64,000 bases of DNA from Lysobacteraceae bacterium (GTDB lineage Bacteria; Bdellovibrionota; UBA1018; JAGTJX01). The stretch lies in contig JAGTJX010000003.1 in the NCBI GenBank assembly GCA_023657465.1, positions 71,436 to 135,435 on the forward strand. Reading direction: 5' to 3'. Of the stretch, positions 37,042-46,123 are shown in pieces. How positions within the stretch are numbered: position 1 is the stretch's first letter; each line of letters begins with the position of its first letter. The notes beneath the pieces were generated by a model that had not been told where the DNA came from, did not search any database, and saw nothing but the letters and a program-made list of their open reading frames with translations. A program made the translations under genes and the position numbers.

Positions 37042-37302
37042 ATGAACACTCAAATTGATACTGTAAAGCTCTTCACTGACTACATTTACAAAGTTGAAAA
37101 AAGTAAGCAGTTTCCAACGATTACTAGAGATGCAAAAATCTCAAGCCTGGGCATTGATTCACTCGGCATGATGGAAATCATCGGATGTTTCGAAGACGAT
37201 CTCGGCATTGTGATTCCAGACGATAAACTCGCAACGATTCAAACCGTTGGTGATATAGAAAAAGTCATCATGGGTCAGATGGCAAGCAAGCTCAGCAACT
37301 AA
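37042..37302 (+). CDS. acyl carrier protein of the sphingolipid cluster
   Basis: 86 residues, one ACP domain with the phosphopantetheine serine in LGIDSLGMMEII at about residue 38. Acidic helices follow (CFEDDLGIVIPDDKL). It stands 8 bases before the acyl-AMP ligase gene and divergent to the alpha-oxoamine synthase, as in other bacterial sphingolipid loci that have a dedicated ACP. It probably presents the acyl chain to the synthase. Confidence 0.85.
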   Translation: MNTQIDTVKLFTDYIYKVEKSKQFPTITRDAKISSLGIDSLGMMEIIGCFEDDLGIVIPDDKLATIQTVGDIEKVIMGQMASKLSN

Positions 37303-37310
37303 AATTCAAA

Positions 37311-39047
37311 ATGGAAACCCTAGTAGATATTCTTCGCACTCGGGCTTTAACAGACCCCGATGGTATCGCGTACATTTTTCTGAAAGGTTCAGAAGAATGC
37401 AAGATCACGTATGCACAGCTTGATCTTGAAGCACGAAGAGTAGCCAAGCTTCTAGAAGGTCAGGGCTCAAGCGCGCTTATCTGTCATCTTCCGGGATTAG
37501 AATATATTTATTCATTCTTTGGATGTTTGTACGCAGGCGTAATTGCAATCCCAATTTATCCACCGAGGTTCAATCAAAAGTTAGATCGTCTCTCTGCAAT
37601 CGTTTCAGAGATCGATGTCAAGTGCGCTCTCATTTCTCAGAGTGTTCTTGAGAATGTAAAACCTCTGCTGAGCGAGCAACCTAATCTCTCTCAAGTGAAG
37701 TTCATTAAAACCGATCTTCCACACTCTCTCACCGCGAACGATCTTCCTTTTCTACAACCTGAGATCACAGGTCAGTCTCTAGCGTTTTTACAGTTTACTT
37801 CAGGATCTACTTCACAGCCAAAAGGAGTGATGCTCACTCATGCGAATCTGATTAATAATCTTCAAGCGATCCATGAGAAGTTTGAATCGAGCAAGGACAG
37901 CGTAGGAGTCATTTGGCTACCGCCGTATCATGACATGGGGCTCATTGGTGGAATCTTGCAGCCTCTATACATAGGATTTCCCATTTTTCTCATGTCGCCT
38001 TATAGTTTCTTACAACGTCCGATGCGCTGGCTGCAGGCAGTCTCTCAGTACAAAGCAACGATCAGTGGTGCACCGAACTTTGCATTTGATCTCTGCACAA
38101 AGCGCATTACAGATGAACAAGCAGCTACATTAGATCTTAGTTCCTGGAAGCTAGCTTTCTGCGGAGCAGAGACAGTGCATGCACATGTATTAGAAAATTT
38201 TTATCAGAAGTTCAAAGTCGCAGGATTCAAAAAAGAAGCGTTCTATCCTTGCTATGGACTAGCCGAAGCAACACTCATCGTCAGCGGTGGAGTGAAAGAT
38301 AAAGCTGTCATCGTTGAGTCATTCGATGCGACAGCCATTGAATCACAAGGACGCGCAGTGAAATCCTCTGTAGATCTGAAGTCTTCACGTAGTTATGTTG
38401 GATGTGGAACAGCACCCAAGAAATACTCTATTAAAATTGTTGATCCCATTACTCTCAAATCACTTCCAGATGGTGCAGTAGGGGAAATCTGGTTTACAGG
38501 TCCAAGCGTAGCTCAAGGTTATTGGGGTAGAAGTGAGGAATCCGAGCGCACTTTTAAAGCTAAGATTGCTGGTGATTCAGAGACGAATTATTTACGAACA
38601 GGTGATCTTGGATTCTTACAAGGTGACGAACTATTCGTCGCTGGCCGCATCAAGGATCTCCTGATCATTCGCGGACGCAATCTCTATCCTCAAGATATTG
38701 AGAAGTCTGTAGGTGAGTCGCATCCAGGGTTAGTCTCTGGAACGAGTGCTGCGTTCTCTATTGAGTTTCAAGGTGAAGAGAAGCTCGTCGTTGTTCAAGA
38801 GCTTGACCGTCGTGACGCTAAGCCTGAGCTTCTTCAAGAGAAAAGCACAGAGTTTATTGAGCTCATTCGTAAGAAGATCTTCGAAGATCACGATCTTCCT
38901 GTGCACGCAATTGCACTGGTGAAATCACACAGTATCCCAATCACTTCATCTGGGAAGGTTCAACGTCAAGCTACTCGCAGACTTTTCTTAGATAATGCAC
39001 TTCCAGAGTTAAGACGCTTCCAAGAGGGAGTCCAAGTTTCGTCATGA
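37311..39047 (+). CDS. fatty acyl-AMP ligase
   Basis: 578 residues, typical of FAAL enzymes that adenylate a fatty acid and load it onto an ACP. The P-loop-like FLQFTSGSTSQPKGVMLTH (A3 motif) is at ~residue 155, PPYHDMGLIGGILQP follows (FAAL-type rather than CoA-ligase-type), then PCYGLAEATLIVSGG and GDLGFLQGDELFVAGRIKDLLI. ATG is 8 bases after the ACP stop. The expected product is acyl-AMP passed to the neighbouring ACP. Confidence 0.85.
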   Translation: METLVDILRTRALTDPDGIAYIFLKGSEECKITYAQLDLEARRVAKLLEGQGSSALICHLPGLEYIYSFFGCLYAGVIAIPIYPPRFNQKLDRLSAIVSEIDVKCALISQSVLENVKPLLSEQPNLSQVKFIKTDLPHSLTANDLPFLQPEITGQSLAFLQFTSGSTSQPKGVMLTHANLINNLQAIHEKFESSKDSVGVIWLPPYHDMGLIGGILQPLYIGFPIFLMSPYSFLQRPMRWLQAVSQYKATISGAPNFAFDLCTKRITDEQAATLDLSSWKLAFCGAETVHAHVLENFYQKFKVAGFKKEAFYPCYGLAEATLIVSGGVKDKAVIVESFDATAIESQGRAVKSSVDLKSSRSYVGCGTAPKKYSIKIVDPITLKSLPDGAVGEIWFTGPSVAQGYWGRSEESERTFKAKIAGDSETNYLRTGDLGFLQGDELFVAGRIKDLLIIRGRNLYPQDIEKSVGESHPGLVSGTSAAFSIEFQGEEKLVVVQELDRRDAKPELLQEKSTEFIELIRKKIFEDHDLPVHAIALVKSHSIPITSSGKVQRQATRRLFLDNALPELRRFQEGVQVSS

Positions 39048-40051
39048 AAACGTTCTTAGAGCTACTCGAAGAGACTAAAGAGTTTACTCACGAGAACAGA
39101 GCGCTTTCATGGTTTCATCTCTTATTTACTTTTTTAGTCATTGCCGTTAGCTGTTACGCAACCACAGTTGATTCACTTCCGATGACTTTGAGATTGATCA
39201 GCAGTCTAGTCATGGGACTCACGATTGTTCGAGGTTTCATCATCTATCACGACTATCAGCATGGAGCGATCTTCAGAGCATCGAAACCTGCGAAGTGGAT
39301 ATTGTCTGTCTATGGAGTGCTCGTACTCAATCCTCCGAGCATCTGGAAGCGCTCACACAATTATCATCATAAGAACAACTCTCAGATCGTGAGCTCCAGC
39401 ATTGGTTCGTTTCCGATCATGAATAAGTTGGATTACATGAATGCGAAGACCTCGACTAAGATTCTCTATAGACTGGCTCGAAATCCTCTGACGATTCTGT
39501 TTGGATATTTTACTATTTTCATCATTGGCATGTGCTTGAAGTCATTCTTGAAAGATCCTAAACGCCACGCGGATTCTGCAATCGCTCTAGTGGTGAATCT
39601 CGCGCTAACGATTTATGTAGCTCAATTCGGTGCGGAGATTTTCTTTCTATCGTTCTTCATCCCACTATTCATTTCCTGCGCAGCGGGAGCATATCTTTTC
39701 TACATTCAGCATAACTTCCCAGACATGAAGCTTAAGCCTAGGACAGAGTGGAGCTATCTTTTTGCTGCACTCTATTCATCGAGCTACATGGAGGCATCTT
39801 GGCTCATGCATTGGTTCACAGGTAACATTGGCTATCACCATGTGCATCATCTGAATCCTTTGATCCCGTTCTATAATCTTCCCCGCGCGATGGCTGCAGT
39901 TCCTGAGCTTCAGAACCCAGGTCGCACATCACTGATGCCATACGATATTTATAAGTGTTTTAAACTCAAACTCTGGGACGAAATGGCTCAGAAAATGGTG
40001 AGCTTTGACCAAGCATTTAACTCTGTTGAAATTCTAGGACAGGCGAATTAA
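39044..40051 (+). CDS. membrane fatty-acid desaturase
   Basis: 335 residues with the three histidine boxes of integral-membrane di-iron desaturases: HDYQHG (~residue 69), RSHNYHHKNN (~103) and GYHHVHHLNP (~267), between four or so hydrophobic helices. ATG overlaps the acyl-AMP ligase stop by 4 nt. In this cluster the likely substrate is a fatty acid or sphingoid chain; a sphingolipid desaturase role is inference. Confidence 0.85.
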   Translation: MKTFLELLEETKEFTHENRALSWFHLLFTFLVIAVSCYATTVDSLPMTLRLISSLVMGLTIVRGFIIYHDYQHGAIFRASKPAKWILSVYGVLVLNPPSIWKRSHNYHHKNNSQIVSSSIGSFPIMNKLDYMNAKTSTKILYRLARNPLTILFGYFTIFIIGMCLKSFLKDPKRHADSAIALVVNLALTIYVAQFGAEIFFLSFFIPLFISCAAGAYLFYIQHNFPDMKLKPRTEWSYLFAALYSSSYMEASWLMHWFTGNIGYHHVHHLNPLIPFYNLPRAMAAVPELQNPGRTSLMPYDIYKCFKLKLWDEMAQKMVSFDQAFNSVEILGQAN

Positions 40052-40053
40052 AA

Positions 40054-40740
40054 ATGACTACAGCAACTATGAGCACAAAGTCTAAAACTAAAAAAGAGAA
40101 GTACAAAAGCGTGAGACTCTTTAAGCGTGATTGGATGGAGCGATTCTCACATGTTCATCCTTTGACTCCGCTAGTACTCTGGACACCAATTGTTTCGTAT
40201 CTACTTTATCAAACTTTTGTTGTGCTCAGTCTTCCGCACATGGGTGTTTTGGCGACAGCGATTACTGCGATTCTACTTTGGACGTTCGTAGAGTACTCGC
40301 TTCATCGCTTTGCGTTTCACTTCGAAGCCAAGTCTGAAATCGGCAAGAACTTTATCTATATGATCCATGGACTGCATCACGTAGATCCGAATGATCCAAC
40401 GAGACTGGTGATGCCAGTGTTTCCAGCGGTATGTTACGCGCTGATTTTGTATCCGCTATTTACATTGATGGTGGGACCAATTTGGGTGAAGCCCTTCTTC
40501 TCATTCTTCATAGTGGGCTACCTCTGTTACGACTACATTCACTTCTATACCCATCACTTCATACCAACTACGAAGTTAGGGAAGTTTCTGAAGCAATATC
40601 ACATGACTCATCACTTTGTTGAAGGCAACGCGAGATGGGGAATCTCCAATCCATTGTGGGATCATCTCTTCGGCACGTATGACATTAAGAAAGTGAAGAA
40701 GACTGCCAAGGCTTTAGCTGAGCCTAGAGCTCCGTTTTAA
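40054..40740 (+). CDS. FA2H/Scs7-like fatty acid 2-hydroxylase
   Basis: 228 residues, sterol-desaturase/fatty-acid-hydroxylase superfamily. Histidine motifs in the FA2H order: EYSLHRFAFH, HGLHHVDPNDPTRLVMP, YDYIHFYTHH, and HMTHHFVEG, followed by WGISNPLWDHLFGTY. Three or four transmembrane helices. FA2H proteins place a 2-hydroxyl on the N-acyl chain of sphingolipids. Two bases downstream of the desaturase stop. This is the strongest context evidence that the cluster makes hydroxylated sphingolipids. Confidence 0.85.
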   Translation: MTTATMSTKSKTKKEKYKSVRLFKRDWMERFSHVHPLTPLVLWTPIVSYLLYQTFVVLSLPHMGVLATAITAILLWTFVEYSLHRFAFHFEAKSEIGKNFIYMIHGLHHVDPNDPTRLVMPVFPAVCYALILYPLFTLMVGPIWVKPFFSFFIVGYLCYDYIHFYTHHFIPTTKLGKFLKQYHMTHHFVEGNARWGISNPLWDHLFGTYDIKKVKKTAKALAEPRAPF

Positions 40741-40825
40741 TTAATATTCAAAATATTTGATTGAGATCTATTTGTTTTCAGCATACAAAAGCTTTGGCTT
40801 ACTCATATTTTATCTAGGAGGGTTT

Positions 40826-41353
40826 ATGAAATTTGTTATTCTTGCTTTATTTGTGTCTCATTCTGCGCTTGCTCAATCTACGCCATCCACTGTGATCGAG
40901 CATGAGAATTGTAATCTTAGAATATTTGTGAATGGTGATAGCTTCAATGACAATGCTCTCTTTGATCGTTGAGATAGTTTAGATATTCCACAGTATTATC
41001 GTGACCAACTGATCGAGTCTCTTTCTTCCAAAGGGTATCAGAATATCACTTTTAAGGAAAATCACGATGGTACTTCTGTTCAGATTGTATTTTTAGGCGA
41101 TCTTTACTTAAATATTCAATTTCAAAAAGGAACTGCCAGAAAGTTGGGCGGATTAGGTAGACGCTTTGCAGGTAAATACAAATTAGTAGCAAAGTTGATT
41201 GAATTCGAATCAATTGTTTCGAGAGAGAAGAAACACCAAAAATTTAAATATAAGGAAATTGCAGGCTTATTTACTCAGGGGAAAGAGGCACTCTTTGCTT
41301 TGAACAATTTTGTAAGAGACGAAATGAAGTCCTGCAAAATTGTAAAAAACTAA
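40826..41353 (+). pseudogene. exported hypothetical protein with a single internal TGA
   Basis: ATG 40826, with an AGGAGG ribosome binding site, starts a signal peptide (FVILALFVSHSALA/QS). After 48 codons the frame meets TGA (40970-40972) and then continues open to 41353 (QYYRDQLIESLSSKGYQNITF; a Lys-rich helical end). No frameshift is needed, so one nonsense change separates it from an intact ~175-residue exported protein. No family recognised. Separate from the sphingolipid operon by 85 bases. Confidence 0.65.
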
Positions 41354-41369
41354 TGTAGGCAAATTACCC

Positions 41370-41391
41370 AATGTGACAAAAGTGTCACATT
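41370..41391. terminator. 9-bp hairpin after the broken exported gene
   Basis: AATGTGACA-AAAG-TGTCACATT, perfect stem, 16 bases past the stop at 41353, with a loose T-rich tail. May be a terminator or an operator; the sequence also fits a CRP-like TGTGA-n-TCACA half-site arrangement. Confidence 0.45.
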
Positions 41392-41517
41392 TGATCGTTT
41401 CTTTCATAACCATCTAGTCAGAAAGGTGACACTGTTGTCTCCTTCGTGACTTCATTGAAATCGAGTTCTGCAATAGCTCTAAAGCAACAGCTACCCGATG
41501 GACGATACGCCCTATGA

Positions 41518-42291
41518 GTGTATCTGCGTCTCTGTTTGCTCATATTTTCTTTCGTTCTCTCCAGCCCAGCGTGGTCGTACGACCTGGATGAGGTGACGAG
41601 ACTGCTAGACAAGTCTCCACATCCACGCGAGTTGTGGACTAAGTTTAATCAAGAGACGTTTCAAGAAACTCATCATATAGTTTTTGGTTCACCGGTCTCA
41701 CGCACCGATGCCGTGCTGACACGATCATTAAGTCCAGTCACAGGTGAGCAGACAACTCAGCGTGAAATTACCATCTACTTAAAGAAACATCCCAAGATTG
41801 AATCCACGGCACTCGATCTGATTCATGAGTTAGTCCACGCTGTTCTTTCTAAGCCGCTCGATCCCTACACACCGGATCTGAATCTTCGCGGTTACATCAC
41901 TCAGACACTAGAAGGTCCAGGAGGAGAGATTGAAGCGGTTTACTCTGAATGCCAGTTTCTCAAGGATCAGGCTTGGGAGAATAAGAAAGATTCTCGGTGC
42001 GAGCGCTACCTCAATAAGCTTTCTCGTGCTCAGATCAGAGCTGACTTTTATAGAGTAGGGGAGCATAAGAAGATGCTAGACGCACATACTCTGAAGATCC
42101 CAATCACGAGCTCAGCTCCAATATTCATTTCTTCCACTGGAAATGCACCGTATCCCGTTGCTCTCTACTATGAGTATCAGGAGATCAATAGACAGGCGTG
42201 CGAGAACGCCCGACGTAGAATTGCTTCTACTCAAGATTCAGAAGCTAGTGCGATGATTCAGGCACGTTGCGTCAGTCATCGAAAAGAATAA
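41518..42291 (+). CDS. exported HExxH zincin-like protein
   Basis: 257 residues from GTG 41518; signal peptide ends SSPAWS/YD. The zinc site HELVHAVL is in the helix DLIHELVHAVLSK (~residue 103), preceded by TTQREITIYLKKHP. The third Zn ligand may be the Glu/His of a later helix (GPGGEIEAVYSE). No family is certain. This is the only intact one of three exported HExxH genes in the window. Confidence 0.6.
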   Translation: MYLRLCLLIFSFVLSSPAWSYDLDEVTRLLDKSPHPRELWTKFNQETFQETHHIVFGSPVSRTDAVLTRSLSPVTGEQTTQREITIYLKKHPKIESTALDLIHELVHAVLSKPLDPYTPDLNLRGYITQTLEGPGGEIEAVYSECQFLKDQAWENKKDSRCERYLNKLSRAQIRADFYRVGEHKKMLDAHTLKIPITSSAPIFISSTGNAPYPVALYYEYQEINRQACENARRRIASTQDSEASAMIQARCVSHRKE

Positions 42292-42346
42292 GACTTCATA
42301 CTTGACCACAATCAGAATTCTCAGTTAACGTCACTGCACATCAAAA

Positions 42347-42364
42347 GAAAATATATATATTTTC
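42347..42364. repeat. 18-bp perfect AT palindrome upstream of hppA
   Basis: GAAAATATATATATTTTC, centred 43 bases upstream of the hppA start. It could be a protein-binding site or an AT-rich promoter element. Confidence 0.4.
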
Positions 42365-42398
42365 CAGTATATAAACAAACTAAGGAGAACAGTTTCAC

Positions 42399-44849
42399 AT
42401 GTTGAAAAACTGGTTGCGAAAAGTGTCTTTAATGTCGGCAGGTTTATTCAGCTCTGCTCAAGCATTTGCGAGCGAGATTGAATTACACATCCCAGAATTG
42501 AACGTTAACTTCGATTTAATGGGAAACACACTCTCAGGTCATCAAATTCTGATTTTCGGAATCGTGATTTGTGTATTGGGAATGGTTTTCGGATTAGTTG
42601 AGTTTCTCAAAATCCGCAATCTTCCTTCTCATAAATCAATGCTCGATGTTTCTGCTCTCATTTATGAGACATGCAAAACTTACATGATCCAACAAGGTAA
42701 GTTCTTGATTGTTCTCGAAGCATTCATCGGTGGATGTTTGTTTTACTACTTCTACGGATTACTCGGCCTAGAAATGCCAAAAGTTCTCTTGATCCTTCTC
42801 TGGTCAATCCTAGGTATCTTAGGTTCCTACGGAGTGGCTTGGTTCGGTATCAGAATCAACACTTATGCAAACAGCAGAACAGCATTTGCATCACTTGGTA
42901 ACAAACCTTACCCAGTCATGGACATCCCACTTCGTGCGGGTATGTCGATCGGCGTTCTCCTGATCTGCGTAGAACTCGTGATGATGATTTTCATCCTCAT
43001 GTACGTTCCAAAAGAATCAGCTGGCGCATGCTTCATGGGATTCGCTATCGGTGAATCACTCGGCGCATCTGCTCTCCGTATCTGCGGTGGTATCTTCACG
43101 AAGATTGCAGACATCGGTTCTGACTTAATGAAAATCGTTTTCAAAATCAAAGAAGACGATGCTCGTAACCCAGGCGTGATCGCTGACTGTACTGGCGACA
43201 ACGCAGGTGACTCTGTCGGCCCAACAGCTGACGGTTTCGAAACCTATGGTGTTACTGGTGTAGCTCTCATCAGCTTCATCGTTCTTGCAGTAGGAATGAC
43301 GATGGGTGCAGATGGCAAACCTGTGTTGACTGCAGGCGGAACAGAGTTCCAAGCTAAGATGATCGTATGGATCTTCGCGATGAGAATTCTCATGGTTGTC
43401 ACTTCAGTTGTTTCTTATTGGGTGAACGGTGCGATTGCTCGTGCAATGTACGCTGCAAAAGATCACTTCGACTTCGAAGCACCTCTCACATCACTCGTAT
43501 GGATCAGCTCTATCGTATCCATCGGCGTTACATATGTAGTGAGTTACTCGATGTTAGGAACTGATGGTAGCGAACTCTGGTGGAGACTCTCCACAATCAT
43601 CAGCTGCGGAACAATTGCTGCTGCTGTGATTCCTGAGTTTACTAAAGTGTTCACTTCATCCAAGTCTAAGCACGTAGCTGAGATCGTCGAAGCTTCCCGC
43701 CAAGGAGGCGCTTCACTCACTATTCTTTCAGGACTTGTCGCTGGTAACTTCAGCGCATTCTGGAAGGGTATGGTCATGATCGGTCTCATGTTCATTGCAT
43801 ACCTCACATCCGCATCAGGATTAGATGCCTTCATGGTTTATCCAGCCGTGTTCGCATTCGGTCTCGTTGCTTTCGGATTCTTAGGCATGGGTCCAGTGAC
43901 TATCGCTGTAGATAGTTACGGTCCAGTGACTGACAACGCACAGTCTGTATTCGAACTCTCTCAAATCGAATCGATCTCTGGAATTTCTCAAGAGATTGAA
44001 AAAGATTTCGGATTCAAGCCAGACTTCCACAAAGGTAAAGCGTACTTAGAAGAAAACGACTCAGCAGGTAATACATTCAAAGCTACCGCTAAGCCTGTTC
44101 TCATCGGTACAGCTGTGATCGGCGCAACGACGATGATTTTCTCCATCATCTTGCTCCTCTCACTCAAGCTAGACCTAATGGATCCAAAAGTTCTCTTAGG
44201 ACTCATGACTGGTGGAGCGGTGATCTTCTGGTTCTCAGGCGCATCGATGCAAGCGGTTACAACCGGTGCATACCGTGCTGTTGAGTTCATCAAGGACAAC
44301 ATCAAGCTCGAAGGCGCAACGAAGGCATCTGTGGAAGACTCCAAAAAAGTCGTTCAAATCTGCACTCAATACGCACAAGCAGGTATGGTCAACATCTTCG
44401 GAGTGATCTTCTCGTTCACTCTCGCATTCGCATGTTTTGATCCTACATTCTTCGCAAGTTACCTAATCTCCATCGCAGTGTTTGGTCTCTACCAAGCAAT
44501 GTTCATGGCGAACGCAGGTGGTGCTTGGGACAACGCTAAGAAATTAGTAGAAGTTGACCTGAAGGAAAAAGGAACAAAGCTCCACGACGCAACTGTTGTG
44601 GGCGATACTGTTGGCGATCCGTTCAAAGACACGTCATCTGTGGCTCTGAACCCAATCATCAAATTCACCACACTTTTCGGTCTTTTGGCTGTTGAGATCG
44701 CTGTGAACATGGGACCAAAAGCCCAGATCTTCGGCGCAGTGATGATGGTTGTCGGTCTCTACTTCGTGTACCGCTCTTTCTACGGAATGCGCATCTCAAA
44801 AGAGAGTGCTCAAGTAGCAGCTGCTAGACACGCAAAAGCCGCTCACTGA
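42399..44849 (+). CDS. hppA: membrane proton-translocating pyrophosphatase
   Basis: 816 residues, longer than most bacterial H+-PPases. Pumps protons using PPi hydrolysis. Acidic catalytic motifs: DIGSDLMKIVFKIKEDD, DCTGDNAGDSVGPTADGFETYG, and DSYGPVTDNAQ; ~16 membrane helices. The residue after GNTF is Lys (AGNTFKAT), the position that marks K+-independent enzymes. The N-terminus (WLRKVSLMSAGLFSSAQAFA/SE) looks like a cleavable signal ahead of the first helix. Ribosome binding site AAGGAG lies 11 bases upstream. Confidence 0.95.
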   Translation: MLKNWLRKVSLMSAGLFSSAQAFASEIELHIPELNVNFDLMGNTLSGHQILIFGIVICVLGMVFGLVEFLKIRNLPSHKSMLDVSALIYETCKTYMIQQGKFLIVLEAFIGGCLFYYFYGLLGLEMPKVLLILLWSILGILGSYGVAWFGIRINTYANSRTAFASLGNKPYPVMDIPLRAGMSIGVLLICVELVMMIFILMYVPKESAGACFMGFAIGESLGASALRICGGIFTKIADIGSDLMKIVFKIKEDDARNPGVIADCTGDNAGDSVGPTADGFETYGVTGVALISFIVLAVGMTMGADGKPVLTAGGTEFQAKMIVWIFAMRILMVVTSVVSYWVNGAIARAMYAAKDHFDFEAPLTSLVWISSIVSIGVTYVVSYSMLGTDGSELWWRLSTIISCGTIAAAVIPEFTKVFTSSKSKHVAEIVEASRQGGASLTILSGLVAGNFSAFWKGMVMIGLMFIAYLTSASGLDAFMVYPAVFAFGLVAFGFLGMGPVTIAVDSYGPVTDNAQSVFELSQIESISGISQEIEKDFGFKPDFHKGKAYLEENDSAGNTFKATAKPVLIGTAVIGATTMIFSIILLLSLKLDLMDPKVLLGLMTGGAVIFWFSGASMQAVTTGAYRAVEFIKDNIKLEGATKASVEDSKKVVQICTQYAQAGMVNIFGVIFSFTLAFACFDPTFFASYLISIAVFGLYQAMFMANAGGAWDNAKKLVEVDLKEKGTKLHDATVVGDTVGDPFKDTSSVALNPIIKFTTLFGLLAVEIAVNMGPKAQIFGAVMMVVGLYFVYRSFYGMRISKESAQVAAARHAKAAH

Positions 44850-44857
44850 GTAAGCGG

Positions 44858-44880
44858 GAAATAGTCCAGTGGACTATTTC
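44858..44880. repeat. 10-bp hairpin directly after hppA
   Basis: GAAATAGTCC-AGT-GGACTATTTC in the context GTAAGCGGG...GTGCGACGC. Related stretch after the zinc-finger gene at 29150-29168; the AGTCCA/TGGACT core recurs at 21093. Confidence 0.55.
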
Positions 44881-44928
44881 GTGCGACGCATCAAGCGGAA
44901 GCGCGTATGTTCCAAGACTAAATTTTCG

Positions 44929-44962
44929 AAGCCCCGGGGAATAATGTTTCTCGGGGCTTTTT
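44929..44962 (+). terminator. intrinsic terminator of hppA
   Basis: AAGCCCCG / CGGGGCTT stem with a 15-base loop and a T5 tail at 44958-44962, just before the convergent gene end at 44979. Confidence 0.8.
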
Positions 44963-44978
44963 CATGTCATGGTACAAA

Positions 44979-46112
44979 CTACTTTTTCGACTCAAATATT
45001 CCATCAACTGAAAATCCGATACCGAAGTTGTAAACACGTGATCTGAATGTACCCGTATTTTCAAATGCGGTAGATGTCGCAGTCATATCTGAAATATCGA
45101 CATTGAAGCTGAGGGGGAATCTTTTCTCGCCGATCGTTGTTCGGTAACTTAAGCCAACTGCTAATTCTCTGTTTGCAGGCGCAAATAAACCACCATCGCC
45201 ATTCACAGGAGAATACTTTAAATACATACGAAACGACTTAAACCTGTCGAAGTTCCTTGTGATCGCAGGATAGAATTGCGGACCAGTGAGCTGACTATAA
45301 CCATAGACAGAACCTGCAACAAAAGTTCCTAAATAGTAATAACCCGTGAAGACCGAGAAGACCCAAGGGGATCCTAGTGGCATGAAGTCGTAGCCTAAGC
45401 GAACATTCAGTCCTAAGAAGCGAATAGGTGGATCATAGGTTGCTGCAACTGGAAGGACAGTGATGTACGTAAGGAATTGACCCGACCATCTCGTTGTCCG
45501 AGTATCACCAATTCGAAACGCATATCCCAATGTAGAGGTGAGCGCGATCTCAGTCAGACTTACGGAAGTGAAGCTAGATGATGAGTTAGACTCGGAGTAG
45601 GTGATGGGAGCTGCACTTACACCGATGAACATCGATCCACTCGGCGGCCGATCCGTGATCTCGACGACCCTGGTGTAGTTAGGTGGTACCCATCCACCGA
45701 AAATTTTAAAAACATATCTTGCATACTCAGGTTTACCATTGCGATCGATGGAAGCGAGCCTCACTTCAGTGAGTGTGTTTCTCATTACTGCGTAGAATTG
45801 AAATGCACCATCGCTAGGGCGGACTTCAATCTTAGTGTGTGGGCAGACAGACGCTGACAGGCAAGTGAGGATGTAACCTTCATTAACTTTGTTGAACTTG
45901 CCTTGTAGGAGGACAACGACTCGGTCTGTGCTTGAGAATCTTGGGTCAGCAACTGGTGATTGATCTTGAAGCGAAAGCGACTCTAGTGAGAGTGTGTCTT
46001 CACCTGCGCGTACTGTACGAGTGACTTCTAGGTCGATTTTAGTCTCTGAGCGTGCAAGATCTCCCCATGCTAAAGCCATTGCCAAAAGCATTAACGATTG
46101 GACGTGTCTCAT
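44979..46112 (-). CDS. exported probable outer-membrane beta-barrel protein
   Basis: 377 residues; signal peptide MRHVQSLMLLAMALAWGDLARS/E. The first ~140 mature residues are strand-rich and soluble (VVVLLQGKFNKVNEGYI; FQFYAVMRNTLTEVRLAS), then alternating amphipathic strands with many aromatic and Ser/Thr/Gly residues (WSGQFLTYITVLP; WVFSVFTGYYYLGTFVAG; LAVGLSYRTTIG; VYNFGIGFSVDG) fit a barrel of roughly 8-12 strands. The family is not recognised. Its start overlaps the divergent membrane-protein gene region. Confidence 0.6.
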   Translation of the reverse strand: MRHVQSLMLLAMALAWGDLARSETKIDLEVTRTVRAGEDTLSLESLSLQDQSPVADPRFSSTDRVVVLLQGKFNKVNEGYILTCLSASVCPHTKIEVRPSDGAFQFYAVMRNTLTEVRLASIDRNGKPEYARYVFKIFGGWVPPNYTRVVEITDRPPSGSMFIGVSAAPITYSESNSSSSFTSVSLTEIALTSTLGYAFRIGDTRTTRWSGQFLTYITVLPVAATYDPPIRFLGLNVRLGYDFMPLGSPWVFSVFTGYYYLGTFVAGSVYGYSQLTGPQFYPAITRNFDRFKSFRMYLKYSPVNGDGGLFAPANRELAVGLSYRTTIGEKRFPLSFNVDISDMTATSTAFENTGTFRSRVYNFGIGFSVDGIFESKK

Positions 46113-46123
46113 TCTCTCATATT

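Noticed and set aside
40970-40972. TGA as selenocysteine codon
   Set aside because: No SECIS-like hairpin is seen just downstream, no selenoprotein family is matched and no sel genes are in the window.
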